Assembly (NCBI GenBank): GCA_028691175.1
Contig: JAQUZU010000084.1
Span: 1 to 7,614 of the forward strand
Direction of reading: 5' to 3'
Origin: Candidatus Kapaibacterium sp.
Lineage (GTDB): Bacteria; Bacteroidota; Ignavibacteria; Kapaibacteriales; UBA2268
DNA length: 7,614 bases
The translations under genes were made by a program, and so were the position numbers. Under the pieces are notes generated by a model. That model was not told the origin of the DNA and did no database searches. It saw only the letters and a list, made by a program, of their open reading frames with translations. Within the stretch, counting starts at the first letter, position 1; each line of letters begins with the position of its first letter. Shown in pieces: positions 1-5,730 of this stretch.

Positions 1-115
1 CTTGCCGAACCACGTATTAGATAATAAAAGAAGTTTTAATCCGAATAATATTGTTATTATTAAAATAATTTTTAATTATCGTGCAAAAGCAAGCCTTCAG
101 GCATTATCCGCAGAG
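1..115. other. AT-rich intergenic DNA at left edge
   Basis: No gene is supported here. The stretch lies downstream of the minus-strand DJ-1/PfpI gene. On the minus strand, ATAATT-AAA-AATTAT followed by TTTT around 65-85 could form a weak AT-only hairpin with a T run, but it is too weak to call a terminator. The plus-strand frame open across this stretch continues as antisense of the next gene and is not coding. Confidence 0.5.
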
Positions 116-670
116 TTATTTATCATAACATATCTCTTGTTTTACTCGATCTGCCGTTTCCGTATCTGCAAGTATTTCAATGAGTTGCAGGCAGAAATCA
201 ATTGTGGTTCCAGCCGAGCGCGAGGTAATAAAACGCCCGCTTACAACAACGGGATATTCCGAGTATTGTTCATCAACAAAAGCAGATTTCATCGAGGGAT
301 ATGCGGTAACTTTCACTCCTTTCGGGAGAATTCGCAAATCGTGCAGCAAAACAGGTGCCGCACAAATCGCTCCGATAATCCCCTCGCGGTCATTATGTGC
401 CGCGAGAATATCGGTAAACGCACCGCATGCACCGAGTTCCTCCATCGCCTGACGTCCGCCGGGGATAACAATCGCATCCCAGATTTCGTCGTTTTCGATA
501 TCCGAGAAATACATTTCAGGAATAATTTTCACATCGCGAGCACAAGTAATGATATTGGTCTCGCCCGCCACCACAACATTCAGTTTCGCCCGCCGCAACA
601 TTTCAATAATGATAACGGCTTCCATATCCGCGGTTCCCTGCGCGATCGGTACCAAAACATTTTTCGCCAT
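116..670 (-). CDS. DJ-1/PfpI family protein (DJ-1/YajL-like)
   Basis: This is a 184-residue single-domain cytosolic protein of the DJ-1/PfpI superfamily, near the usual length of about 185-195. The family signature is visible: a nucleophile-elbow cysteine at Cys103 in GAICAAPVLL, a conserved glutamate at Glu17 that pairs with this cysteine in family structures, the IPGG turn at 69-72, and the C-terminal TSRSAGTTIDF segment that matches TS(R/Q)GPGTA in DJ-1 and YajL. DJ-1/YajL proteins have been linked to oxidative-stress protection, chaperone activity and glyoxalase or deglycase activity, and the true substrate is debated. The histidine found in human DJ-1 (His126) is replaced by Tyr in VTAYP, as is common in bacterial relatives. 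The ATG start is backed by an AAGGGGG ribosome-binding site just upstream. The gene is divergent from rlmN and appears monocistronic within the window. Family assignment is firm; specific function is not. Confidence 0.93.
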   Translation of the reverse strand: MAKNVLVPIAQGTADMEAVIIIEMLRRAKLNVVVAGETNIITCARDVKIIPEMYFSDIENDEIWDAIVIPGGRQAMEELGACGAFTDILAAHNDREGIIGAICAAPVLLHDLRILPKGVKVTAYPSMKSAFVDEQYSEYPVVVSGRFITSRSAGTTIDFCLQLIEILADTETADRVKQEICYDK

Positions 671-757
671 AATGCCCCCTTATTTGCTGAATTCATATAA
701 TTTTATTTAGGAATAAACGTTTTTAGGCGTAGAATATTTTAACAGACGAGGATATAT
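671..757. promoter_or_regulatory. divergent promoter region, DJ-1 gene / rlmN
   Basis: This 87-base AT-rich gap separates two divergent genes, so both promoters should lie here or overlap the gene starts. Neither direction has a full TTTG-N19-21-TAnnTTTG match like those found for typA and the tRNA. The best candidates for rlmN are weak: TAATTTTA at 698-705, one base off TAnnTTTG but without an upstream TTG box, and TAGAAT at 730-735 with TTAGGA 17 bases upstream. The rlmN ribosome-binding site GAGGA is at 748-752. Position is the main support; the boxes are guesses. Confidence 0.35.
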
Positions 758-1834
758 ATGCAAAGCATTTTGAATTTATCGCACGCAGGGCTGGTGGCTT
801 GGTGCGAGGGAAAGCAAATCCCTAAATACCGCGCCAAACAGATTATGACCGAAATTTTCTCGTCGAGGCACTTTGACTTCGACGAAATGACTACCCTGCC
901 GAAAGACCTCCGTGCGAAGCTCGCAGAAGATTTTACGATTTCAAGCATCGTACATGCCGAAGATCTCACCGATATCGACGGTGCTACGAAGTTCTTATTC
1001 GAGATGCAAAATAACGACCACAACCGAGTTGATGGCAAGAAAATCGAGTGCGTGCTGATTCCGCAACGCAATTCCGATAACGTTACTCTCTGTGTATCGT
1101 CGCAGGAAGGGTGCAAACTCGACTGCAAGTTCTGTGCTACCGGCAAACTCGGCTGGAAATCGAACCTCACAACGGGCGAAATTCTCTCGCAATATTTGAT
1201 TTCGGAGGAACTCTCCGGCAAGAAAATAAGCAACATCGTATTTATGGGAATGGGAGACCCACTCGACAACTACGAAAACGTTGTCCGTGCGCTCACAATC
1301 CTGCTGAAAGAGCAGAAGATTTTCGGAAAAAACCGAATCACACTCTCTACCGCGGGATTTCCCGACCGAATCCGCGAACTCGCAGACTCGGGGCTGAATG
1401 TCAAACTCGCCCTCTCGCTCCACTCAACCACGCAGGCAAAACGCGAAAACATCATGCCGAGCGCGAAAAATTGGCGTCTGCCGGAACTTGTCCGTGCACT
1501 CGAATATTACTACACGAAGACCCGCCAAGTGATTACTTTCGAGTATATTCTCTTCGACGGCTTCAACGACAGCGACGATGACATCAAAGCACTTCGCAAG
1601 TTATGCTCGCACTTCCCTGCTAAAATCAATCTGATTAAGTTTCACGATATAGAATTTACAGGCTATCAATCATTGCTCAAGCCGACCACAAGCGAACATT
1701 TCTTTAAATTCGCTACCGAACTCCGCAAGTTTGGGCTTGATGTCTTTACTCGCGTCAGTGCCGGCGAAGGCGTTGCCGCTGCCTGCGGACAGCTCGCCCT
1801 CAAGCAAAACAAGAAATCGAACTCTAACGATTAA
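758..1834 (+). CDS. rlmN: dual-specificity 23S rRNA A2503 / tRNA A37 C2-methyltransferase RlmN
   Basis: This radical SAM enzyme methylates carbon 2 of A2503 in 23S rRNA and of A37 in some tRNAs; modification of A2503 at the peptide exit tunnel tunes decoding fidelity. The 358-residue protein is full length. The CxxxCxxC cluster motif is Cys119, Cys123 and Cys126, which holds the 4Fe-4S cluster. The two further cysteines of the RlmN/Cfr mechanism are also present: Cys112 (TLCVSSQEGC) and the methyl-carrying Cys343 (AACGQL). An N-terminal helical domain with IPKYRAKQI precedes the barrel. The SAM-contacting motif reads GMGDPLDN (164-171) rather than the usual GMGEPL. The ATG follows GAGGA by 5 bases. 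A hairpin terminator overlaps the stop codon. RlmN is preferred over Cfr because no resistance context is present and overall similarity is to housekeeping RlmN. Confidence 0.97.
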   Translation: MQSILNLSHAGLVAWCEGKQIPKYRAKQIMTEIFSSRHFDFDEMTTLPKDLRAKLAEDFTISSIVHAEDLTDIDGATKFLFEMQNNDHNRVDGKKIECVLIPQRNSDNVTLCVSSQEGCKLDCKFCATGKLGWKSNLTTGEILSQYLISEELSGKKISNIVFMGMGDPLDNYENVVRALTILLKEQKIFGKNRITLSTAGFPDRIRELADSGLNVKLALSLHSTTQAKRENIMPSAKNWRLPELVRALEYYYTKTRQVITFEYILFDGFNDSDDDIKALRKLCSHFPAKINLIKFHDIEFTGYQSLLKPTTSEHFFKFATELRKFGLDVFTRVSAGEGVAAACGQLALKQNKKSNSND

Positions 1835-1857
1835 AAGCGGACTTGCGTCCGTTTTTA
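1833..1857 (+). terminator. Rho-independent terminator of rlmN
   Basis: The stem CGGAC / GTCCG (1838-1842 with 1847-1851) has a TTGC tetraloop. It extends through a G-T wobble and A-T pairs into the flanking A and T runs, and ends in TTTTT at 1852-1856. It begins within the rlmN stop codon, so rlmN has almost no 3' untranslated region. Confidence 0.75.
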
Positions 1858-1879
1858 ACTTCTGCATTTTCAATTTTGG

Positions 1880-1909
1880 TGTAGAGACGCCTTATCTTGC
1901 GTCTCTACA
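1880..1909. repeat. palindromic intergenic repeat, GTAGAGACGC type
   Basis: This is a perfect 10-base inverted repeat, GTAGAGACGC (1881-1890) and GCGTCTCTAC (1899-1908), around an 8-base loop, extended to 11 by T1880-A1909. It lies in the convergent spacer after the rlmN terminator and lacks a T run typical of a terminator. GTAGAGACGC...GCGTCTCTAC palindromes of this kind recur in many bacterial genomes as REP-like elements; that recollection is general knowledge and was not searched here. Mobilisation by a REP-associated tyrosine transposase is possible, but no such gene is in the window. Confidence 0.6.
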
Positions 1910-1920
1910 AAAGTAAATAC

Positions 1921-1975
1921 CCCACACCACAAGTGTTACCGCAGTAACACTCCAGATGCTTTCACGCAATGACAT
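1921..1975. repeat. second REP-like palindromic element (GTCATTGCG-like)
   Basis: The core is a perfect 8-base inverted repeat, AGTGTTAC (1932-1939) and GTAACACT (1944-1951), with a CGCA loop. Read on the minus strand, the adjacent sequence begins GTCATTGCGTGAAAGCATC (revcomp within 1955-1973). This resembles the very common GTCATTGCGAG...GAAGCAATC intergenic repeat, with changes. The element sits 11 bases from the preceding palindrome, so the two form a tandem repeat cluster between convergent genes. The inverted repeat is seen directly; membership of the GTCATTGCG family is inferred. Confidence 0.5.
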
Positions 1976-1997
1976 AGAATACTTTGTGTAAACCAAT

Positions 1998-2022
1998 AAA
2001 AAAGGGACGGAAATACCGTCCC
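1998..2022 (-). terminator. Rho-independent terminator of typA
   Basis: On the minus strand a perfect 7-base stem GGGACGG / CCGTCCC (2016-2022 with 2004-2010) with a 5-base loop is followed by TTTTTT. It lies 39 bases beyond the typA stop codon. In the plus direction the stem is followed only by AAATTT, so it may also weakly stop stray transcripts from rlmN. Confidence 0.88.
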
Positions 2023-2061
2023 AAATTTAATTTATTCGACCGAAAAACAGCCGAAAGTCTG

Positions 2062-3885
2062 TTACTCGTCTTTTTCGCTACGACCAAGAACTTTACGTCC
2101 GTGCATAGTGAGTTCTTTTTTGCGCAAGCGGCAGAAATTCGGGGTAATTTCTACTAATTCGTCCTCCGCAATATACTCGATACACTGGTCAAGCGACATT
2201 TTGCGTGCCGGGCGGATAACAACAGTTGCATCTGCACTACTTGCACGCATGTTGGTCAATTTCTTTTCTTTCGTGATATTCACATTCAAATCCATCGACT
2301 TATTTCGCTCGCCGACAATCATTCCTTCATAAACTTCAACACCCGGATCTACAAACAGTTCGCCACGGTCTTCCATCGCAAGTGCCGCATAAGCAGTAAC
2401 TTTGCCCATTCTGTCAGCAACGAGAGTACCGTTCTGACGTTGCGGAATCGTACCCGCCCACGGCAAATAATCTTCGAACAGCGTATTCATTATTCCGGCG
2501 CCCTTTGTATCGGTCAGGAACTGACTGCGGAAACCAATCAGGCCACGGCTCGGAATAATAAACTCGATTGTCGCACGCCCGTAGCCGTTATTGTTCAGGT
2601 ATTCCATCTGCGCTTTGCGCTTCATAAGTTTCTCGGTTACTACCCCGACACAGTCTTCCGGAACGTCGATAAATACGCGCTCGAACGGCTCATAAGTCTT
2701 GTCGTCAATTTTCTTGGTGATTACATTTGGTTTCGAAGCCATAAGTTCGAATCCTTCGCGTCGCATTTGCTCGATTAAAACTGCCATCTGGAGTTCGCCG
2801 CGCCCGCATACTTCAAATGCGTCGTTTCGGTCTAGATATTTTAATTTAAGCGATACATTGCCGAGGATTTCTTTTTCGAGACGTTGCTTTAAGTGTCTGG
2901 AAGTTAAGAACTTACCATCACGCCCTGCGAACGGTCCGTCATTAACGTAGAAAATCATCGAGACTGTCGGCTCATCTACTTTGATACGCGGATACGGAAC
3001 AGGATTTTCGAGCGACGAAATTGTATCGCCAATCTGAATGCCTTCAACGCCTGCAATTGCGATAATATCGCCTGCTTCTACCTTCGGTACTTGCACGCGC
3101 TTCAGCCCGTCAAAAGTGTAAAGTGCAGAGAATTTCACGTTCGGTTTGATTACATCTTCGCCACAAAGCGAGTACATCGAACCCATTTCGAGAATTCCGT
3201 TTTCGAGGCGTCCTACGGCGACCTGTCCGACATACGGGTCATAATCAAGGTTCGTAACGAGGAACTGCGGGATTTTTTTGTCGTCGCACTGCGGTCCTTC
3301 GATTTCGCTAATAATTGTTTCGAACAGCGGTTTCATATTCGTCGAATCGTCGCCCATTTCGTAGTGTGCAACCCCTGCTTTTGCGTGCGTATAGAGGATT
3401 TTGAAGTCAATCTGCTCTTCAGAAGCGTCAAGGTCGATGAACAAGTCATAAACATCATTAATTACCTCCTGAATACGTGCGTCCGAGCGGTCGATCTTAT
3501 TGATAACCAATATAATCGGGAGTTTCTTTTCGAGTGCTTTTTTCACTACAAACCGAGTCTGCGGAAGCGGTCCCTCGCTCGAATCGACCAGCAACAATGC
3601 ACCGTCCACGAGGTTAAGGCTACGCTCCACTTCGCCGCCAAAATCGGCGTGCCCCGGAGTATCTACGATATTAATTTTAATTCCTTTGTAGTGGATAGCG
3701 GTATTTTTCGCTGTAATTGTGATCCCGCGCTCTTTCTCGAGATCCATTGAATCCATTACACGCTCCGCTACCTGCTGGTGCTCGCTAAAAGTCCCACTCT
3801 GACGTAAAAGTGCATCTACAATCGTGGTTTTGCCATGATCTACGTGTGCGATTATGGCGATATTGCGAATATTTTCTTTTCTCAT
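2062..3885 (-). CDS. typA: ribosome-associated translational GTPase TypA/BipA
   Basis: TypA/BipA is an EF-G-like GTPase that binds the 70S ribosome and supports 50S subunit assembly and growth under stress, notably at low temperature. The 607-residue length equals that of E. coli BipA. The G domain shows G1 AHVDHGKTT (13-21), G2 RGIT (53-56), G3 DTPGHADF (75-82) and G4 NKID (129-132), all intact. Downstream are the beta-barrel domain, the EF-G-like domains, and the family-specific C-terminal domain ending near LDQCIEYIAEDELVEITP. Histidine 79 of G3 corresponds to the catalytic histidine of translational GTPases. The start ATG leads straight into the conserved N terminus (RNIAIIAHVD). Its ribosome-binding site is weak (TTAGAG). 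It has its own upstream promoter candidate and terminator, so it is probably a single-gene transcript. EF-G, LepA and EF-Tu are excluded by the C-terminal domain and length. Confidence 0.98.
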   Translation of the reverse strand: MRKENIRNIAIIAHVDHGKTTIVDALLRQSGTFSEHQQVAERVMDSMDLEKERGITITAKNTAIHYKGIKINIVDTPGHADFGGEVERSLNLVDGALLLVDSSEGPLPQTRFVVKKALEKKLPIILVINKIDRSDARIQEVINDVYDLFIDLDASEEQIDFKILYTHAKAGVAHYEMGDDSTNMKPLFETIISEIEGPQCDDKKIPQFLVTNLDYDPYVGQVAVGRLENGILEMGSMYSLCGEDVIKPNVKFSALYTFDGLKRVQVPKVEAGDIIAIAGVEGIQIGDTISSLENPVPYPRIKVDEPTVSMIFYVNDGPFAGRDGKFLTSRHLKQRLEKEILGNVSLKLKYLDRNDAFEVCGRGELQMAVLIEQMRREGFELMASKPNVITKKIDDKTYEPFERVFIDVPEDCVGVVTEKLMKRKAQMEYLNNNGYGRATIEFIIPSRGLIGFRSQFLTDTKGAGIMNTLFEDYLPWAGTIPQRQNGTLVADRMGKVTAYAALAMEDRGELFVDPGVEVYEGMIVGERNKSMDLNVNITKEKKLTNMRASSADATVVIRPARKMSLDQCIEYIAEDELVEITPNFCRLRKKELTMHGRKVLGRSEKDE

Positions 3886-3921
3886 CTGCTCTAATTCTTT
3901 ATGTTAATTTTTATAAGACTA

Positions 3922-3952
3922 CAAAATTACGAAAAGCTCGCCACATAGCAAA
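3922..3952 (-). promoter_or_regulatory. typA promoter, Bacteroidota-type
   Basis: Read on the minus strand, TTTG (3952-3949), a 19-base spacer and TAATTTTG (3929-3922) match the Bacteroidota housekeeping promoter consensus TTTG-N19-21-TAnnTTTG exactly. Transcription would start near 3915, giving a leader of about 30 bases before the typA ATG. The consensus is established knowledge; use of this site is inferred. Confidence 0.7.
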
Positions 3953-4011
3953 AAAAAAACGTATTTAATGACACGCACCACGCAATTAGCACCTAAATTC
4001 GCTAAAAATCA

Positions 4012-4029
4012 TATTATATTCATATAATA
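4012..4029. repeat. AT-only dyad in typA / tRNA-Leu intergenic region
   Basis: TATTATAT (4012-4019) and ATATAATA (4022-4029) form a perfect 8-base inverted repeat with a 2-base centre. It lies between the two divergent promoters, about 60 bases upstream of the typA -33 box. It could be an operator, or simply a chance product of AT-rich sequence; nothing decides between these. Confidence 0.35.
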
Positions 4030-4107
4030 CATGTACGCAAAGCAAGTTTTTCCTCCGATGTATAACGATATAAATTTGTGTTTATCTATATTTGATGCGT
4101 TTTTTTC

Positions 4108-4138
4108 TTGCATATTAACTAAAAAGGTGTTATTTTTG
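4108..4138 (+). promoter_or_regulatory. promoter of tRNA-Leu and probably tig
   Basis: TTG (4108-4110), a 20-base spacer and TATTTTTG (4131-4138) fit the Bacteroidota consensus. The same bases can be read as a sigma-70 pair, TTGCAT-N17-TATTTT. Transcription would start near 4145, leaving a tRNA 5' leader of about 40 bases for RNase P. Another TAnnTTTG (4087-4094) lies upstream but lacks a partner box. Confidence 0.65.
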
Positions 4139-4184
4139 TAATTCAGGTTGTGAACTAATGGTGGAACACGCCTGTTTGAGATTT

Positions 4185-4266
4185 GCGGGTGTGGCGGAAT
4201 TGGTAGACGCGCCAGACTTAGGATCTGGTGCCGCGAGGCGTGGGAGTTCGAGTCTCCCCATCCGCA
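4185..4266 (+). tRNA. tRNA-Leu (anticodon UAG)
   Basis: This 82-base class II tRNA reads leucine codon CUA and, by wobble, other CUN codons. The acceptor stem GCGGGTG pairs with CATCCGC, with one G-T wobble. The D-arm region contains AATTGGTAGACGC. The anticodon stem is CCAGA/TCTGG with loop CTTAGGA, and the anticodon TAG is at 4219-4221. A long variable arm TGCCGCGAGGCGT forms a GCC/GGC stem, as expected for leucine tRNA. The T arm is GGGAG-TTCGAGT-CTCCC. The discriminator is A4266. CCA is not encoded (A is followed by CTA), so it must be added by the CCA-adding enzyme. Confidence 0.97.
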
Positions 4267-4291
4267 CTAAATTAATATTAATACTTCACAG

Positions 4292-4305
4292 AAGGTAAGA
4301 AATTG
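4292..4305 (+). promoter_or_regulatory. tig ribosome-binding site and TTG start
   Basis: AAGGT (4292-4296) lies 6 bases before TTG at 4303-4305. This decides the start: no ATG lies nearby in frame, and starting at TTG reproduces trigger factor numbering exactly (FRK loop at 44-46 as in E. coli). Confidence 0.85.
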
Positions 4306-5661
4306 GAATACGTAATCAAGAATATAAACGCGTGCGAGCGTGAGCTTACGCTCAATGCAACGACAGCCGAATTCGAGAAATTCGTCGATGCAAAATTCAA
4401 AGAAGTCTCTCCGAAAGTCGATATGAAGGGCTTCCGCAAAGGTAAAGTACCTGCTCATTTAGTAAAGAAAATGTTCGGTGCGCAAATTGACCAAGAAGCA
4501 CAGACAGACTGCGGAAATTATTTCTTCCGCGAAGTAACCAAAGAAAAGCAAATCTCAATTCTGAGTGCTCCGTTCTTTAAGTCAATCGACAAAAAAGACA
4601 CCGGCATAGAATTTGTGATTGCATTCGAAACCGTACCGGATTTCGAACTCTGCGACTACCGTACAATGACCGTTAAAGAACCGGTTCACAGAGTACAGGA
4701 AGACGAAATTGAAGAACAACTCAAAAACATCCTCCTCGCAAACGGTACGTTTAGCGAAGCATCGACCATCACCGGCGAAAACTTCAAACTGAAAGTAAAA
4801 TATAGCGTCGAAGATCCTGAACACCCGGAAAATAACCGCGTTCAGAAAGAATCTTTCGACCTCTTACTCTCAGACAGCCGTCTGCCGCACGATCTAGTAG
4901 AGGCATTCAAAGATAAAAAAGTCGGCGATATCGTCGATTTCAACCCTGAAAACAAAGAATTAGTTTCGCGATACACTATCGAGAAAATCGAAGAAATTCA
5001 TGCTCTCGAAACTACTGAGGAAAATATCAAAAAACTCAGCGAAAATAAATTCGATAACATCGCAGATTTCAAACAAGAACTCGGCTTCCAACTCCAAGAA
5101 ATGTGGGACGAAAAAGCTCGCGAAATCATGGAAGAAGAAATCATCGACGACCTTATCGCAAAGCATACTTTTGAAGTTCCAAACGGATATTATCGCGATA
5201 ACCTCGTGAAATATACGATGAATTTCTATAAACAGCAGAAAGTCGAACTCAAAGAAAAAGACGTTCTGAACGATCTTCCGATGTTTGAGAAATATTTCGG
5301 CGATATCGTAATGAAACTGGCTAAATGGTCGTTTATTTCCGATAAAATCAGCATGAAAGAAAAACTCGAAATCGAAGAAAGCGACTACGACGATCAAATT
5401 ACTAAGTTCGCTGATCAGTTCCCGGGTATTGCTCCGGAGCAACTCAAGACTATCCTCTCTTCAAACGACGAGTTTAAAGCAACCATGGTTCGCAAGAAAT
5501 TAATGGATTTATTGCTTGATTTCGCTACTACTGAGGAAGTTGACTTCGACGAATTCGTAAAAGCACGCAACCAAAAGAAAGAACTCGAACGCATCGCAAA
5601 ATATAATGCGATTCAGCAAGAATTAAAAGAAGAAAAAGAAAAAATCGAAGAAAAGAAATAG
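4303..5661 (+). CDS. tig: trigger factor, ribosome-bound chaperone
   Basis: Trigger factor docks on ribosomal protein L23 at the exit tunnel and shields nascent chains. The 452-residue product has the N-terminal ribosome-binding domain (about 1-115) with the signature GFRKGKVP (43-50), whose Phe44-Arg45-Lys46 contacts the ribosome. The middle region (about 155-235) occupies the place of the FKBP-type peptidyl-prolyl isomerase domain. It keeps the general pattern (FKLKVKYSVED, VEAFKDKKVGD) but lacks the GxxxGxxFxGG and PGFExGL hallmarks of active trigger factors, so isomerase activity is doubtful. The C-terminal helical chaperone arms follow (about 245-430), then a lysine/glutamate-rich tail (about 421-452). 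The gene begins with TTG, 36 bases behind tRNA-Leu with no terminator, implying a shared transcript. The usual clpP/clpX neighbours are absent; a palindromic repeat and a CDF-like gene follow instead. Confidence 0.96.
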   Translation: MEYVIKNINACERELTLNATTAEFEKFVDAKFKEVSPKVDMKGFRKGKVPAHLVKKMFGAQIDQEAQTDCGNYFFREVTKEKQISILSAPFFKSIDKKDTGIEFVIAFETVPDFELCDYRTMTVKEPVHRVQEDEIEEQLKNILLANGTFSEASTITGENFKLKVKYSVEDPEHPENNRVQKESFDLLLSDSRLPHDLVEAFKDKKVGDIVDFNPENKELVSRYTIEKIEEIHALETTEENIKKLSENKFDNIADFKQELGFQLQEMWDEKAREIMEEEIIDDLIAKHTFEVPNGYYRDNLVKYTMNFYKQQKVELKEKDVLNDLPMFEKYFGDIVMKLAKWSFISDKISMKEKLEIEESDYDDQITKFADQFPGIAPEQLKTILSSNDEFKATMVRKKLMDLLLDFATTEEVDFDEFVKARNQKKELERIAKYNAIQQELKEEKEKIEEKK

Positions 5662-5686
5662 TCCGCTTGATAATCAATAAAGCCGT

Positions 5687-5711
5687 AGGGGCGGATTACG
5701 TATCCGCCCTT
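5687..5711. repeat. palindromic intergenic repeat, GTAGGGGCGG type
   Basis: GGGCGGAT (5689-5696) and ATCCGCCC (5702-5709) form a perfect 8-base stem around TACGT, extended by a G-T and an A-T pair. The left flank is GTAGGGGCGGAT starting at 5685. It fills the gap between tig and the next gene. GTAGGGGCGG...CCGCCC palindromes are a widespread REP-like class in bacteria (general knowledge, not searched). It is followed by TTCTTGGTTT, a modest T-rich stretch, so it could act as a leaky terminator for tig. Confidence 0.6.
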
Positions 5712-5730
5712 CTTGGTTTACAAATCAACT

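Noticed and set aside
2..700. Long plus-strand open frame (232 codons)
   Set aside because: It runs antisense through the DJ-1/PfpI gene, has no recognisable domain and a low-complexity, arginine/asparagine-rich translation typical of a shadow frame.
3091..3750. 219-codon plus-strand frame opposite typA
   Set aside because: Fully inside typA on the other strand; the typA product carries all family motifs, so this is a shadow.
4031..4141. 36-codon plus-strand ATG frame upstream of tRNA-Leu
   Set aside because: No Shine-Dalgarno site, overlaps the proposed tRNA promoter, and shows no family resemblance.
4158..4298. 46-codon ATG frame running through tRNA-Leu to a TAA in the tig ribosome-binding site
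   Set aside because: Its sequence is dictated by tRNA structure, it has no ribosome-binding site, and the tRNA explains the conservation expected there.
4185..4302. tRNA-Leu as an integration (attachment) site
   Set aside because: No integrase gene, no direct repeat of the tRNA 3' end and no foreign-looking genes adjoin it; tig follows directly.
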